A DNA stretch of 38,830 nucleotides from Desulfobacteraceae bacterium. Its GTDB lineage: Bacteria > Desulfobacterota > Desulfobacteria > Desulfobacterales > RPRI01. The notes beneath the pieces were generated by a model. It ran no database searches, was not told the origin of the DNA, and saw only the letters and a program-made list of their open reading frames with translations. Below, one piece after another: positions 24,839 through 33,703 of this stretch (position 1 is the stretch's first letter; every line of letters starts with the position of its first letter). The translations under genes and the position numbers were made by a program. The stretch lies in NCBI GenBank assembly GCA_011391695.1, contig JAABQB010000026.1, positions 1 through 38,830 on the forward strand, given 5' to 3'.

Positions 24839-25906
24839 TCACTTTACTGGGCAAGCGCAGGCTTTTGGATCATAACTGTTCATCATGTCACAGACCCTGC
24901 GTATATCAATGTTAACCGGACAGGAGCGAATGCAGCGGCCGCAGCCAACGCACTGAATTCCATTATCATACTTGTCGACGTAATATTTCAGTTTATGCAT
25001 GAATCTCTGGCGGACCCTGTGGAGCTTTGTTCCCCTCGGATTGTGTCCCGTGCCGTGATTTGTAAAAAGAGGAAACATGCAACTGTCCCAGTTTTTCATG
25101 CGCACACCCGAACATCCGGAATTTTCATCCTGGATATCGAAACACCAGCATGTGGGGCAAAGATACGTGCATGTTCCGCAGTTGATACAGGCAAAAGAAA
25201 CATCTTCCCAAAAAGGAGCTTCATAAAGCTCTGTTGTCTTTTTATTTTTAAGCTGGTCTGTTAAAATGGAAGAGCTGATTCTGGCCTCGGCCTCTTTTTT
25301 AAGAGATTCTATTTTTTTAAGAGAGCCGCCGGCCGCAGCTTTACTCCATCCGGCTGCATTTAACAGCTTTTCTCCTTTTTCCGTAATTGCTTTCGCATAC
25401 CAGCAGTCTCCGGCATCGGAAAGGAGTATGTCAAGGCCCTCTTCATTGAAAGGACCCGATCCGGCTGTTGTGCAAAAGCAGGTGCTGCAAGGGTTATTGC
25501 AGGCAGCGCCGATAAATGTCGTTGCTTCATATGCCCTTATCCAGTAAGGATCCCTATATTCCGGCGTATCGAAATTGCGTTTTACAAGAAGAAATGCCGA
25601 TGCATCGCAAGGCCTGATTCCCAGAACTGCTCTCGGAGAATAGTTTTTTGCGGCATCCTTCATTATATGATGATCGGAATCTTTCTCATCAAGAGAATAT
25701 TCAAACATAATCTCGGATTGCGGATAGACAATTGATTTAGGAGAAAGGCGTGTGTTTGAAAAATTCAGGTCTGGCAATTCCCCTTTTCCAAGCTCCTTGA
25801 AATCATGAAATTTTTCACCCTTGACCGGACCGAATAGCCTGTAACTATCCTGGATCTTTTTAATTCCGCCCGTCCAGTCCTTTTTATCGATTTTAATAAC
25901 CTTCAT
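24839..25906 (-). CDS. flxB: FlxB-like 2x[4Fe-4S] electron transfer subunit
   Basis: A 355-residue iron-sulfur protein resembling FlxB, sulfhydrogenase beta and anaerobic sulfite reductase subunit A. The C-terminus carries two ferredoxin-type sets, CINCGTCTYLCPTCWC and CVGCGRCIRSCP. A further cysteine cluster lies in the middle, CNNPCSTCFC. It would relay electrons between FlxA and FlxC/FlxD. ATG follows AAGGCTATTTCT. A 157-bp spacer holding a large hairpin and repeats separates it from flxC, unlike the tight spacing elsewhere in the operon. The B and C names follow the usual gene order and could be exchanged. Confidence 0.8.
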   Translation of the reverse strand: MKVIKIDKKDWTGGIKKIQDSYRLFGPVKGEKFHDFKELGKGELPDLNFSNTRLSPKSIVYPQSEIMFEYSLDEKDSDHHIMKDAAKNYSPRAVLGIRPCDASAFLLVKRNFDTPEYRDPYWIRAYEATTFIGAACNNPCSTCFCTTAGSGPFNEEGLDILLSDAGDCWYAKAITEKGEKLLNAAGWSKAAAGGSLKKIESLKKEAEARISSSILTDQLKNKKTTELYEAPFWEDVSFACINCGTCTYLCPTCWCFDIQDENSGCSGVRMKNWDSCMFPLFTNHGTGHNPRGTKLHRVRQRFMHKLKYYVDKYDNGIQCVGCGRCIRSCPVNIDIRRVCDMMNSYDPKACACPVK

Positions 25907-25926
25907 AGAAATAGCCTTATTTATGT

Positions 25927-26050
25927 TACGGGTTATAGATAGGCTTTTAGGCTGTAGGCTGTTAGCTAATCCGCCAAACAGTGTGGCGGACAGCCTAACA
26001 GTCTTCAGTCTAACAGCCTTCAGTCTAAACTTCTGCGTTCATCTGCGTAA
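25927..26050. repeat. Repeat-filled spacer with large hairpin between flxC and flxB
   Basis: CTGTTAG (25959-25965) pairs with CTAACAG (25995-26001), with an inner TCCGCC/GGCGGA stem (25970-25975 with 25985-25990). The flanks are 7- to 8-bp drifting units such as GTAGGCT and CAGTCTT. It is transcribed within the operon and could affect expression of the genes below it. Confidence 0.6.
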
Positions 26051-26063
26051 GTCTGTGGCTTAA

Positions 26064-27011
26064 TTATTTAATAAAATCCCCCGGATCACCCGGTTTGAAT
26101 GTATCAAGCGGCGGTCGCTGATCCAATGATAATCCAGCTTCCCAGCCGAACATATCCAGGCAGTCCCTGTTTAGCTTACTCGTGAACTGCCTGATTTTTA
26201 TCCCCACCGGACACGCCCGCTCGCACGCACCGCAGTCTGTGCAACGGCCTGCGCAATGATAAGCTCTTAAAAAATGGAAAGTCCTTATGTCGATCGGATC
26301 CTGGCTTTTCCCTACCCACTGAGGACGGGCTTCATCCACAAAGCATGTCGGGCAGTAGCAGAGAGGACATGCATTCCGGCAGGCGTAGCATCGAATACAG
26401 GGAGAAAGGAGATCTTCAAAATACTGCCATTTTTCCTGCGGCGACATTGCCTCGATAAGCCTGACATCGGCATACCGGTCAATATCTTTCTGCTCTTCCA
26501 CAAGAGGCGCCGCCAGTTCATCGTATAAAACGGGATTTCTATGAATGCATTTGGAGCAGTTATCCTGAAGGATTTCCGCTTTTTTTAATTTTTTCTCGAA
26601 TCCTGTGCCTTTAACGGTAATTACATCTCCTTCTTCTGTGACCTCCCGAACTTCGTCATCAAACATCGCTGTTATCCTGCGACGGTCAATCATACCCTTG
26701 CAGGGAACACCGATAATCACCAGTTTATCCCGCTTTGTTTTGTTTTCAAGCAGATGGGTCACTATATTTCTGGAATCACATCCCTTGGCAATTACGCCTA
26801 TTTTTTCCTTCCTGTCGGTCAGATAATTGGCAAGGTTTATTCCGCAGTTGCTGTCCCACACCAGAGTTGATACTTCACCGGGTGTTTTTACGAAAGCAGG
26901 CTCGTTCATCATGGGCATGGTCCCTTTACGGAAACCTATAACCATATCCACCCTGCCTTCATCCAACAGCCTTTTTGATATTTCTCTTATCTTATCAATA
27001 TATCCTAACAT
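26064..27011 (-). CDS. flxC: FlxC-like [4Fe-4S] subunit (FrhB/FdhB-like)
   Basis: A 315-residue iron-sulfur protein. The N-terminal two thirds resemble the F420-dehydrogenase/FdhB-like beta family (KIGVIAKGCDSRNIVTHLLE; DKLVIIGVPCKGMIDRR; DNCSKCIHRNP). The C-terminal third has ferredoxin sets CIRCYACRNACP with CYCPTC, and CTDCGACERACPVG. It is the usual partner between FlxD/MvhD and FlxB in Hdr-Flx complexes. ATG 27011 lies one base after the flxD stop, with AAGGTAG inside flxD as the ribosome binding site, so the two are coupled. The last codons read DPGDFIK. Confidence 0.82.
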   Translation of the reverse strand: MLGYIDKIREISKRLLDEGRVDMVIGFRKGTMPMMNEPAFVKTPGEVSTLVWDSNCGINLANYLTDRKEKIGVIAKGCDSRNIVTHLLENKTKRDKLVIIGVPCKGMIDRRRITAMFDDEVREVTEEGDVITVKGTGFEKKLKKAEILQDNCSKCIHRNPVLYDELAAPLVEEQKDIDRYADVRLIEAMSPQEKWQYFEDLLSPCIRCYACRNACPLCYCPTCFVDEARPQWVGKSQDPIDIRTFHFLRAYHCAGRCTDCGACERACPVGIKIRQFTSKLNRDCLDMFGWEAGLSLDQRPPLDTFKPGDPGDFIK

Positions 27012-27012
27012 G

Positions 27013-27444
27013 TTAAGCTACCTTATCAGCTGCTTTTTTAAAATTAATATTAGGTCCCAGGGCCTTTACGGTCGCCGTTACATCCTTGACCACGTCGACA
27101 AACTTGGTCGATTCGGCAGAGGAGATCCAGGAAAAACTGAGCCGGCCCGGTTCAACGCCCATGTGTTCCATAAGGTTTTTAAAAAGTCCGAATTTTCTCC
27201 GCGCGTAATAATTACCTTCCAGGTAATGGCATTCGCCGGGATGTCACCCGGATACCCAGACTCCGTCCGCTCCCTGTGCCAAGGCCGCAAGAAAAAACTT
27301 TGGGCTCATGCGCCCGGTACACGGAATCCTGATGACCCTGATATTCGGGGGATATTCCATCCTCCCCACCCCTGCAAGGTCCGCGGCTCCGTAACTGCAC
27401 CAGTTGCAGAGAAAACTTACGATTTTCGGTTCCCTCTCAGACAT
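27013..27444 (-). CDS. mvhD: FlxD/MvhD-type [2Fe-2S] selenoprotein
   Basis: A 143-residue MvhD/FlxD-type protein that links HdrA to its electron donor in Hdr complexes. It opens [20 protein letters not shown] and contains [12 protein letters not shown]. After [10 protein letters not shown] comes UGA (27244-27246), and the frame continues [16 protein letters not shown] as in MvhD, where the family has SGCHPGDCHY. UGA therefore encodes Sec at residue 67, a position that is also Sec in some archaeal VhuD proteins. A SECIS hairpin lies at 27211-27227. ATG follows AGAGGAGAAAATT. The stop TAA precedes flxC by one base. Confidence 0.92.
27211..27227 (-). promoter_or_regulatory. bacterial SECIS hairpin of flxD/mvhD
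   Basis: On the transcribed strand AUUACC and GGUAAU form a perfect 6-bp stem around a UGGAA loop, with the loop 23 nt after the UGA at 27244-27246. G residues at the loop's second and third positions fit the SECIS pattern. Confidence 0.75.
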
Positions 27445-27495
27445 AATTTTCTCCTCTGTTGAATCTCAAATTTGAAATATGAAATCTCAAATTAC

Positions 27496-30400
27496 CTACA
27501 TTGCTTCGTTCAGCGCGGTGATCTGCGCAAATATCTGATCGTTGTCAAAGCCTTTCAGCCGGATTGCCCCGGATCTGCAGGACGCCACGCAAAGCCCGCA
27601 GCCCTTGCACAGCACCGGATTGATCTGGGCCTTTCCCGGGTTGAACCGGGCAGTTTCTTCGACAAACGACGGCGCGGAATATGGGCATATTGATACGCAT
27701 ACGCCGCACGAACTGCAGGTGGCCGGAACAACTTCGGCCACGTTTCCGCTGGTATGAATGGTTTTCCTGGCCAGAAGGGTGACAGCCCGGGATGCGGCGG
27801 CCTTGCCCTGAACTATTGACTCATCAATAGGTTTTGGATAATGGGCCATACCGCAGAGAAATACGCCGTCTGTCGCAAATTCAGACGGACCCAGTTTGGC
27901 ATGTCGCTCAACGAAAAATCCGTCGGAGTTCATCGGAACCTTGAAGAAATTGGCAAGCTTTTCATCCCGGTTCGGAACGATTGCGGTAGCCAGGGTGATC
28001 AGATCGGTTTCTATTTCAAGCGGAGTTCCGAGGATGTGATCCATAATCTTAACCGAAAGTTTACCGTTGCTCAGGCTGACTTCCGGTTTTTTATCCATTG
28101 AATACCGGATGAAGATAATGCCTTTTTCCCGCGCCTCTTTGAACAGATACTCCCTTTCTCCGTAGGTTCGGATATCCCGGTAGAGCAAATATATATTCAT
28201 GCCCGGATTCATCTCTTTCAGGGCCAGCGCATTGTCGATGGAATGGGTGCAGCAGACCCGGCTGCAATAAGGACGATCCGGTTCCCTTGATCCAACGCAC
28301 TGAATGAACACCGCGGACTGAAGAGATGAGAGCGAAGAATCTTTTTCCATGAATTTTTTATCCAGCTCAAGGCTGGTAACAATCCGGGAATCCTCGCCAT
28401 AATGGTATTCCGTCGGCTGATAGGCAGATGCCCCGGTTGCCAGGACAGCCACGCCATGTTCCACAACGATTTCCTGCCCGGCAGAATTCAGGGTGGATTT
28501 AAAACTCCCCACAAAGCCGTCCATCTGAACCAGTTCGGCATTCAGATGAACATGAATTTTGTCGTCCTGATTTACATCCTGAATAAGAATGTCAAGCTGC
28601 TGCTGAATATCTTCGCCTTTGGCCGTCCGATAAAGATTTCTGGCCTGGCCGCCCAGGTTTGAACTCTTTTCAACGATATGGGTTTCATACCCCTGAAGCG
28701 AGAGACTCCTGGCCGCGGTCATTCCTGCAATGCCGCCGCCAACCACTAAAGCCGAAGACTTGATCTGAAGTTCCGCTTCAGCCAGAGGCATCGTCAGAGC
28801 CACCTTGTAAACCGCGGATCTAATCAAATCTTTGGCCTTTTGCGTGGCCAGATCCGGATTGTTTTTATGGACCCATGAGTCATGGTTTCGAATATTGGCC
28901 ATCTCAAAAAGATACTTGTTCAGACCGGCGTTTGTAAGGGTCTCCTGGAACAGGGGCTCATGTGTCTTGGGAGTGCAGGCCGCAACAACAACCCTGTTTA
29001 ACCCCTCCCTCTTGATTATCTGTGCCATGTTTTCTTGCGTGTCCTGAGAGCAGGAATAGAGATTGTCGGTAGCATATTCCACGTAAGGAAGGGTCGCCGC
29101 ATATTCCGCTACGGATGGAACATTGACGACACCGGCTATGTTGATGCCGCAGCGGCAGACAAAGACGCCGATCCGGGGCCGTTCACCAATAACATTGGTT
29201 TCCGGAATTATTTCCTTGGCGCGGGTCAATGTATTTCTCGCTTCGGCCAGAATCTCCCCGGCAGCAGACGCAGCGGCGCTGGAATCAATTACAGACTGGG
29301 GGATGTCCTTGGGACCCTGGAAAGCCCCGCACACATAGATTCCGGGCCGGGAGGTAGCCACTGGTTCAAATGTGGTGGTTTTACAGAAATTGCCCGGAGT
29401 CAGTTCGATTCCAAGATTTTTTGCCATGCCGACCACTTCCGGGGATATTTCCATGCCGACAGACAACACGATCTGATCAAATTTCTCTACGACACTTTCG
29501 CCGCTTTCAGTGATATAACGTATGCTCAGATCATCGGTTCCCGGAACCGGCTCGATGGTATGTACCCGGCTGCGGATGAACCGCACCCCGTGTTTGTCTT
29601 TGGCCGTGTTGTAAAAACGCTCGAAGTCTTTTCCATGGGTCCGCATGTCCATGTAAAATATGGCGCAGTCGAGATCGCTTCCGGAATGTTCCTTGGCTAT
29701 TACTGCTTCCTTGATGGCATACATGCAGCAGACCGAAGAGCAGTAGGCATGATCGCATTTGTTCATATCACGGGAGCCGACACACTGGAACCAGGCTATT
29801 TTCTTTGGTTCCTTGTGATCCGAAGGGCGAACCAGATGTCCTGCAGTTGGGCCCGAGGCGGACAGAATCCGCTCCATTTCCATGGCAGTAATGACATTTG
29901 GATGTTTGGAGTATCCATATGAATCGAATTTTGACGGATCAAAGGGCTGATATCCCGGTGACAGAATGATGGAGCCGACATTCAGTTCGACTACTTCATC
30001 CTGCATTGTGTGGTCAATTGCATTAACTCCGCAGAATTCAGTACAGACCTTGCATCCGCCTGTTTTAAAATGCATGCAAACCGACCGGTCAATAACCGGA
30101 GTATTTGGAACGGCCTGGGCATAGGGAACATAAACGGGCTTGCGGCCCTTCAGCCCCATGTCATACTCGGATGGAATGAGTTTGAAACTATTTTTAGTGA
30201 CACTGCTTCGTATTTTTTCAAGGGTGATGTGGCCGGTGGGGCAGACCGATGCACAGGCCCCGCAGGCCATGCAGACATCCGTCTGGATATGAAACGGGGT
30301 ATCCACTTTCATATCGACACCACGTCCGGTCAGACTGATGGCGCTGTTCCCCATTTTCGTGCAGATCCGCGTACACAGACCGCAGAGAATACAGGTGTCT

Positions 30401-30759
30401 TCCTCTTTTTTGAACCGGGTCTCTGTAATGCCGTATTTTTTACCCAGTTCTTTCAGGATCGGCACATCCGGACATCTCGCCATCAGAAGCTCGACAATCA
30501 GTTTCCGGCCCTGGTGAACAGGCTCGGAATCGGTTTTCACCTCCATGCCTTCCCAGATCGGATAATTGCACGAAGTGACAAACCGGCTTCGACGGCCATC
30601 AAACAGCTCTACCGTACACAACCGGCACATGCCGGCCGGTTCAAGTGCCTTGTGATGACAAAGGGTAGGAATTTCAACCCCGTATTTCTGAGCGACTTGA
30701 AGAATATATTGACCTTCTTCGCCCTGAACGGTTTTACCATTGAGTTTGAATGTTATCAT
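27496..30759 (-). CDS. NuoG-like N-terminus fused to tandem HdrA, 1087 residues
   Basis: A very large flavin/iron-sulfur subunit. Residues 1-78 are a NuoG-type [2Fe-2S] domain (Cys34, 45, 48, 64). Two ferredoxin-like sets follow, CILCGLCTRIC near 140 and CMACGACASVCP near 183. From about 210 the sequence is HdrA from the point after its first ferredoxin (YVPYAQAVPNTPVIDRS; CKVCTEFCG), lacking the preceding Rossmann and Cys/Sec segment. From about 527 a second HdrA repeat begins (RIGVFVCRCGINIAGVVNV) with a Rossmann FAD motif [12 protein letters not shown] but no NDCxxC motif. The C-terminus has CSSCGVCVSICP and CKGCGLCVASC. It would be the central electron-splitting subunit with NuoEF and FlxABCD. 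Confidence 0.87.
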   Translation of the reverse strand: MITFKLNGKTVQGEEGQYILQVAQKYGVEIPTLCHHKALEPAGMCRLCTVELFDGRRSRFVTSCNYPIWEGMEVKTDSEPVHQGRKLIVELLMARCPDVPILKELGKKYGITETRFKKEEDTCILCGLCTRICTKMGNSAISLTGRGVDMKVDTPFHIQTDVCMACGACASVCPTGHITLEKIRSSVTKNSFKLIPSEYDMGLKGRKPVYVPYAQAVPNTPVIDRSVCMHFKTGGCKVCTEFCGVNAIDHTMQDEVVELNVGSIILSPGYQPFDPSKFDSYGYSKHPNVITAMEMERILSASGPTAGHLVRPSDHKEPKKIAWFQCVGSRDMNKCDHAYCSSVCCMYAIKEAVIAKEHSGSDLDCAIFYMDMRTHGKDFERFYNTAKDKHGVRFIRSRVHTIEPVPGTDDLSIRYITESGESVVEKFDQIVLSVGMEISPEVVGMAKNLGIELTPGNFCKTTTFEPVATSRPGIYVCGAFQGPKDIPQSVIDSSAAASAAGEILAEARNTLTRAKEIIPETNVIGERPRIGVFVCRCGINIAGVVNVPSVAEYAATLPYVEYATDNLYSCSQDTQENMAQIIKREGLNRVVVAACTPKTHEPLFQETLTNAGLNKYLFEMANIRNHDSWVHKNNPDLATQKAKDLIRSAVYKVALTMPLAEAELQIKSSALVVGGGIAGMTAARSLSLQGYETHIVEKSSNLGGQARNLYRTAKGEDIQQQLDILIQDVNQDDKIHVHLNAELVQMDGFVGSFKSTLNSAGQEIVVEHGVAVLATGASAYQPTEYHYGEDSRIVTSLELDKKFMEKDSSLSSLQSAVFIQCVGSREPDRPYCSRVCCTHSIDNALALKEMNPGMNIYLLYRDIRTYGEREYLFKEAREKGIIFIRYSMDKKPEVSLSNGKLSVKIMDHILGTPLEIETDLITLATAIVPNRDEKLANFFKVPMNSDGFFVERHAKLGPSEFATDGVFLCGMAHYPKPIDESIVQGKAAASRAVTLLARKTIHTSGNVAEVVPATCSSCGVCVSICPYSAPSFVEETARFNPGKAQINPVLCKGCGLCVASCRSGAIRLKGFDNDQIFAQITALNEAM

Positions 30760-30778
30760 AAAACATGCCCCTTATAAT

Positions 30779-32632
30779 TTATCGAATCACAATTGCGTCA
30801 AATTTGCAGGTATCATAGCAGATACCGCATTTGATGCATTTGGACTGGTCGAGTGAATGCGGCTTCTTTTTATCGCCAGCGATCGCCTCCTGCGGACATT
30901 TTTTGGCGCAACTGCGGCAGCCGGTACAGGTTTCCGGATCGATTTCATAATGAAAAAGCGGTTTACAGACGCCTGCCGGGCATTTTTTATCCCGGATATG
31001 GGCTTCATATTCATCCCGGAAATATAAAATCGTGGTCAGAACCGGGTTTGGCGCGGATGTTCCCAGACCGCAGAGCGAGAACCGCTGAATCATGACGCCG
31101 AGCTCTTCCAGCATCTCGATATCACCTTCCTTGCCGTTTCCCTGACAGATGCTGGTCAGGATCTCGAGCATCTGCTTGATGCCTTCCCGGCAGGGATTGC
31201 ACTGGCCGCAGGACTCTTCCTTAAGAAAATCCAGAAAATACCGGGCCACATCCACCATGCAGGTGTCCTGATCCATGACGATCATGCCGCCTGATCCCAT
31301 GATGGAGCCAACCTTGGATAATTCGTCAAAATCGACTCCCAAGTCGAGAAATCGTTCCGGGATGCAGCCTCCGGAAGGACCTCCGGTCTGGACCGCTTTG
31401 AATTTCTTCTTTTTGGGAATACCGCCGCCGATATCGAAAATGATGGTCCGAAGGCTGGTTCCCATGGGAACTTCCACCAGACCGGTGTTAACCACCTTGC
31501 CGACCAGAGAGAAGATTTTAGTTCCCTTGCTGTGTTTGGTGCCGATCGCCGCATACCAGTCCGCACCGTTGTTGATGATGACCGGTACATTTGCCCAGGT
31601 TTCAACGTTGTTGAGGTTGGACGGGCCATCCTTGAACCCTTTTTCAACCGTGTGAACATATTTTGCGCGGGGCCTGCCCGGGCTGCCTTCCAGAGAGGCC
31701 ATCAATGCCGTGGATTCGCCGCAGACAAACGCGCCGCCGCCGCGGCTGATGTTAATATCGAAATCAAAGCCGGATCCCAGAATATTTTTTCCCAAAAGCC
31801 CGTATTCCCGGCATTTATCCAGCGCAATTGTCAGGTTGGTAACGGCCAGGGGATATTCATGCCTGACGTAAACATACCCGTCATGGGATCCAATTGCGAT
31901 TGCACCGATGATCATACCTTCGATGACGCTGTGCGGATTGCCTTCCAGAAGGCTCCGGTCCATATACGCACCCGGATCACCCTCATCCGCATTGCAGATC
32001 ACATATCGTATGCCGTGATGTTTTCTGCAGGTATCCCACTTGATGCCTGTCGGAAAGCCGCCGCCGCCCCGTCCCCGAAGGCCGGATTTCTTGATCTCGG
32101 CAATGATCTTTTCAGGCGTCATGTCAAAAAGGGTTTTGGCCATGGCGCTGTATCCGTCTACTGTAATATAATCGTCTATGCTGGTCGGATCGATGAGTCC
32201 GTTGTTGCCGAAAATAATGCGCTGCTGCAGTTTGTAAAACGGGATGTCATGCTCAAGGGTTATTTTCGCTTTTGACACCGGATCTTTGAAAATCAGAGAT
32301 TGAACCAGTTCGTTATTCTTTATGGTTTTTTCCACAATTTCAGACATGTGTTCAGGTTTGACCTGGGGATAGAATATGCCCTGCGGATGAATGACCATGA
32401 TCGGCCCTTTTTCGCAAAAACCGTGACAACCGGTCAGCTTGACCTCGACATCTTCCGTCAGATTCTGCCTGGTCAACTCCTCCATCAGGGCATGATGAAC
32501 TTTTGCGGTACCATAGGCGCCACACCCAGAGCCTGCGCAAAGTGAAACCAGTTTCTTTTTGCCATGGGACTGGGCGGATTTGAGTTTGTCCTGAAATTTC
32601 TCCAGGGATTCCCTATTCGATAAAATTGCCAT
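30779..32632 (-). CDS. nuoF: NuoF-like NADH-binding flavoprotein with N- and C-terminal Fe-S domains
   Basis: A 617-residue NADH dehydrogenase subunit of the NuoF/HydB/HoxF type. Residues about 20-115 form a thioredoxin-like [2Fe-2S] domain (CAGSGCGAYG; TGCHGFCEKGP). The NuoF core follows with the NADH/FMN-binding glycines GLRGRGGGGFPTGIKW and the [4Fe-4S] set EESCGQCNPCREG. The C-terminus adds two ferredoxin clusters, CTGCRSCAKKCP and CIKCGICYDTC. This arrangement is like the beta subunit of electron-bifurcating hydrogenases. With NuoE it gives the operon an NADH module. GGAGG lies 12 bp before the ATG. Confidence 0.92.
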   Translation of the reverse strand: MAILSNRESLEKFQDKLKSAQSHGKKKLVSLCAGSGCGAYGTAKVHHALMEELTRQNLTEDVEVKLTGCHGFCEKGPIMVIHPQGIFYPQVKPEHMSEIVEKTIKNNELVQSLIFKDPVSKAKITLEHDIPFYKLQQRIIFGNNGLIDPTSIDDYITVDGYSAMAKTLFDMTPEKIIAEIKKSGLRGRGGGGFPTGIKWDTCRKHHGIRYVICNADEGDPGAYMDRSLLEGNPHSVIEGMIIGAIAIGSHDGYVYVRHEYPLAVTNLTIALDKCREYGLLGKNILGSGFDFDINISRGGGAFVCGESTALMASLEGSPGRPRAKYVHTVEKGFKDGPSNLNNVETWANVPVIINNGADWYAAIGTKHSKGTKIFSLVGKVVNTGLVEVPMGTSLRTIIFDIGGGIPKKKKFKAVQTGGPSGGCIPERFLDLGVDFDELSKVGSIMGSGGMIVMDQDTCMVDVARYFLDFLKEESCGQCNPCREGIKQMLEILTSICQGNGKEGDIEMLEELGVMIQRFSLCGLGTSAPNPVLTTILYFRDEYEAHIRDKKCPAGVCKPLFHYEIDPETCTGCRSCAKKCPQEAIAGDKKKPHSLDQSKCIKCGICYDTCKFDAIVIR

Positions 32633-32650
32633 GATATTTAATAACCTCCG

Positions 32651-33145
32651 TTACGCCGTGCCGTTAAGAGGCATCTGTTTATAATTTTCGATGACCTTCT
32701 CTGCAGCTGTTCGGTCAAGACCGCCATAAGTTTCCTTGTTAACCGTGATGACGGGCCCGGATGCGCAGCAGCCGATGCACCGCACCGCCTTCAGCGTAAA
32801 GAGTCTGTCTGAAGTTGTCTGGCCTTCCTGTATGCCCAGTTTCTGCTGCAGGGCATCGGCTATTTTTTCAGCCCCCCGGACATGACAGGCCGTCCCGGTG
32901 CATACGCTGACGATATATTTGCCCCTGGGTTCAAGGCTGATGGTTTTATAGAAGGTGGCGACGCTGTATACCATACTTATCTTCACGCCCAACCGGTCAA
33001 CCAGAATAGGGATGACTGTTGGCGGGACATGGCTGTAAATATCACTTATATCCTGCATGATCATGAGCAGGGCTTCTTTATTCCCGTGATATCGATCGAT
33101 GATGTTATCGATTTTGCTTAGATCGACTTTAATAGTTTGTTCCAT
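32651..33145 (-). CDS. nuoE: NuoE-like thioredoxin-fold [2Fe-2S] subunit
   Basis: A 164-residue NuoE/HydC-type protein. It begins MEQTIKVDLSKIDNII, has the helical N-terminal region (LLMIMQDISDIYSHVP) and the thioredoxin-like [2Fe-2S] cysteines VCTGTACHVRG and RCIGCCASGP. It partners NuoF in NADH oxidation or reduction. The frame is open further upstream to 33361, but ATG 33145 with AAAGGATTT is the proper start: the extension would be antisense-phase noise overlapping the upstream hdrA gene. It lies 18 bp ahead of nuoF. Confidence 0.92.
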   Translation of the reverse strand: MEQTIKVDLSKIDNIIDRYHGNKEALLMIMQDISDIYSHVPPTVIPILVDRLGVKISMVYSVATFYKTISLEPRGKYIVSVCTGTACHVRGAEKIADALQQKLGIQEGQTTSDRLFTLKAVRCIGCCASGPVITVNKETYGGLDRTAAEKVIENYKQMPLNGTA

Positions 33146-33209
33146 GAGACCGAAATCCTTTGAATCTGAGTGTCTGTAAAATGGAAATCGTTTATATAAG
33201 GATCCAGGG

Positions 33210-33605
33210 TTATGCGGTGCAAACCGTCTGGCACACGACAGGGCAATTTTCCACGCAGGCCCCGCAGCCTGTGCAGAGATCCATTTTGATGCTGCGGGCA
33301 CGTTTGCGGATTTTGACCTTGAAATTTCCGGGTTTTCCCTCAACCGATTCCAAATCTGCATAAGTGATCAATTCAATGTTCAGATGCCGGCCGACCTCGA
33401 CCAGTACAGGGGAGATAATTCACATGGCGCAGTCATTGGTCGGGAATGTCTTGTCCAGCTGGGACATGACCCCGCCAATGGATGGGGATTTTTCAAGCAG
33501 ATATACATAATAACCGGAATTGGCCAGATCCAGGGCGGACTGCATTCCGGCAATTCCACCGCCGACAACCAACACAGACCCGATAACAGGGTTTCCATTC
33601 AACAT
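33210..33605 (-). CDS. hdrA: Short HdrA module selenoprotein (FAD-binding/Sec/[4Fe-4S] segment only)
   Basis: A 131-residue selenoprotein and first gene of the operon. It has a Rossmann motif [18 protein letters not shown], then [12 protein letters not shown] (33420-33422) read as Sec62, then [20 protein letters not shown] and a ferredoxin set [12 protein letters not shown], ending QTVCTA with TAA at 33210-33212. A canonical HdrA would continue for hundreds of residues; here the gene ends just after the first cluster, and the missing remainder is found inside the 1087-residue fusion encoded downstream. ATG 33605 follows AGGAGAAGCTAATC. Its intact ribosome binding site, SECIS hairpin and operon position argue against a decayed gene. 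Confidence 0.9.
33387..33404 (-). promoter_or_regulatory. bacterial SECIS hairpin of the short hdrA gene
   Basis: CUGGUC/GGCCGG stem with GAGGUC loop, beginning 15 nt after the UGA at 33420-33422. Identical to the hairpin at 3-20 although the surrounding sequence differs. Confidence 0.75.
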
Positions 33606-33703
33606 GATTAGCTTCTCCTATGCTTTGCATTACTAAAAACGCCAGCAACGCTTGGTTTCATTAAATTAAATCAAGGTATTTAACTAACCTCTGAACATTC
33701 CCT

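Noticed and set aside
29035-29922. Long plus-strand open frame opposite the HdrA fusion
   Set aside because: It is an antisense shadow of the strongly supported HdrA fusion; its translation has no domain.
33210-33605. Nonsense-mutated, truncated hdrA pseudogene
   Set aside because: The sequence after UGA stays conserved as HdrA, a SECIS hairpin follows, the ribosome binding site is strong, and an identical UGA with hairpin occurs in the left-edge copy.
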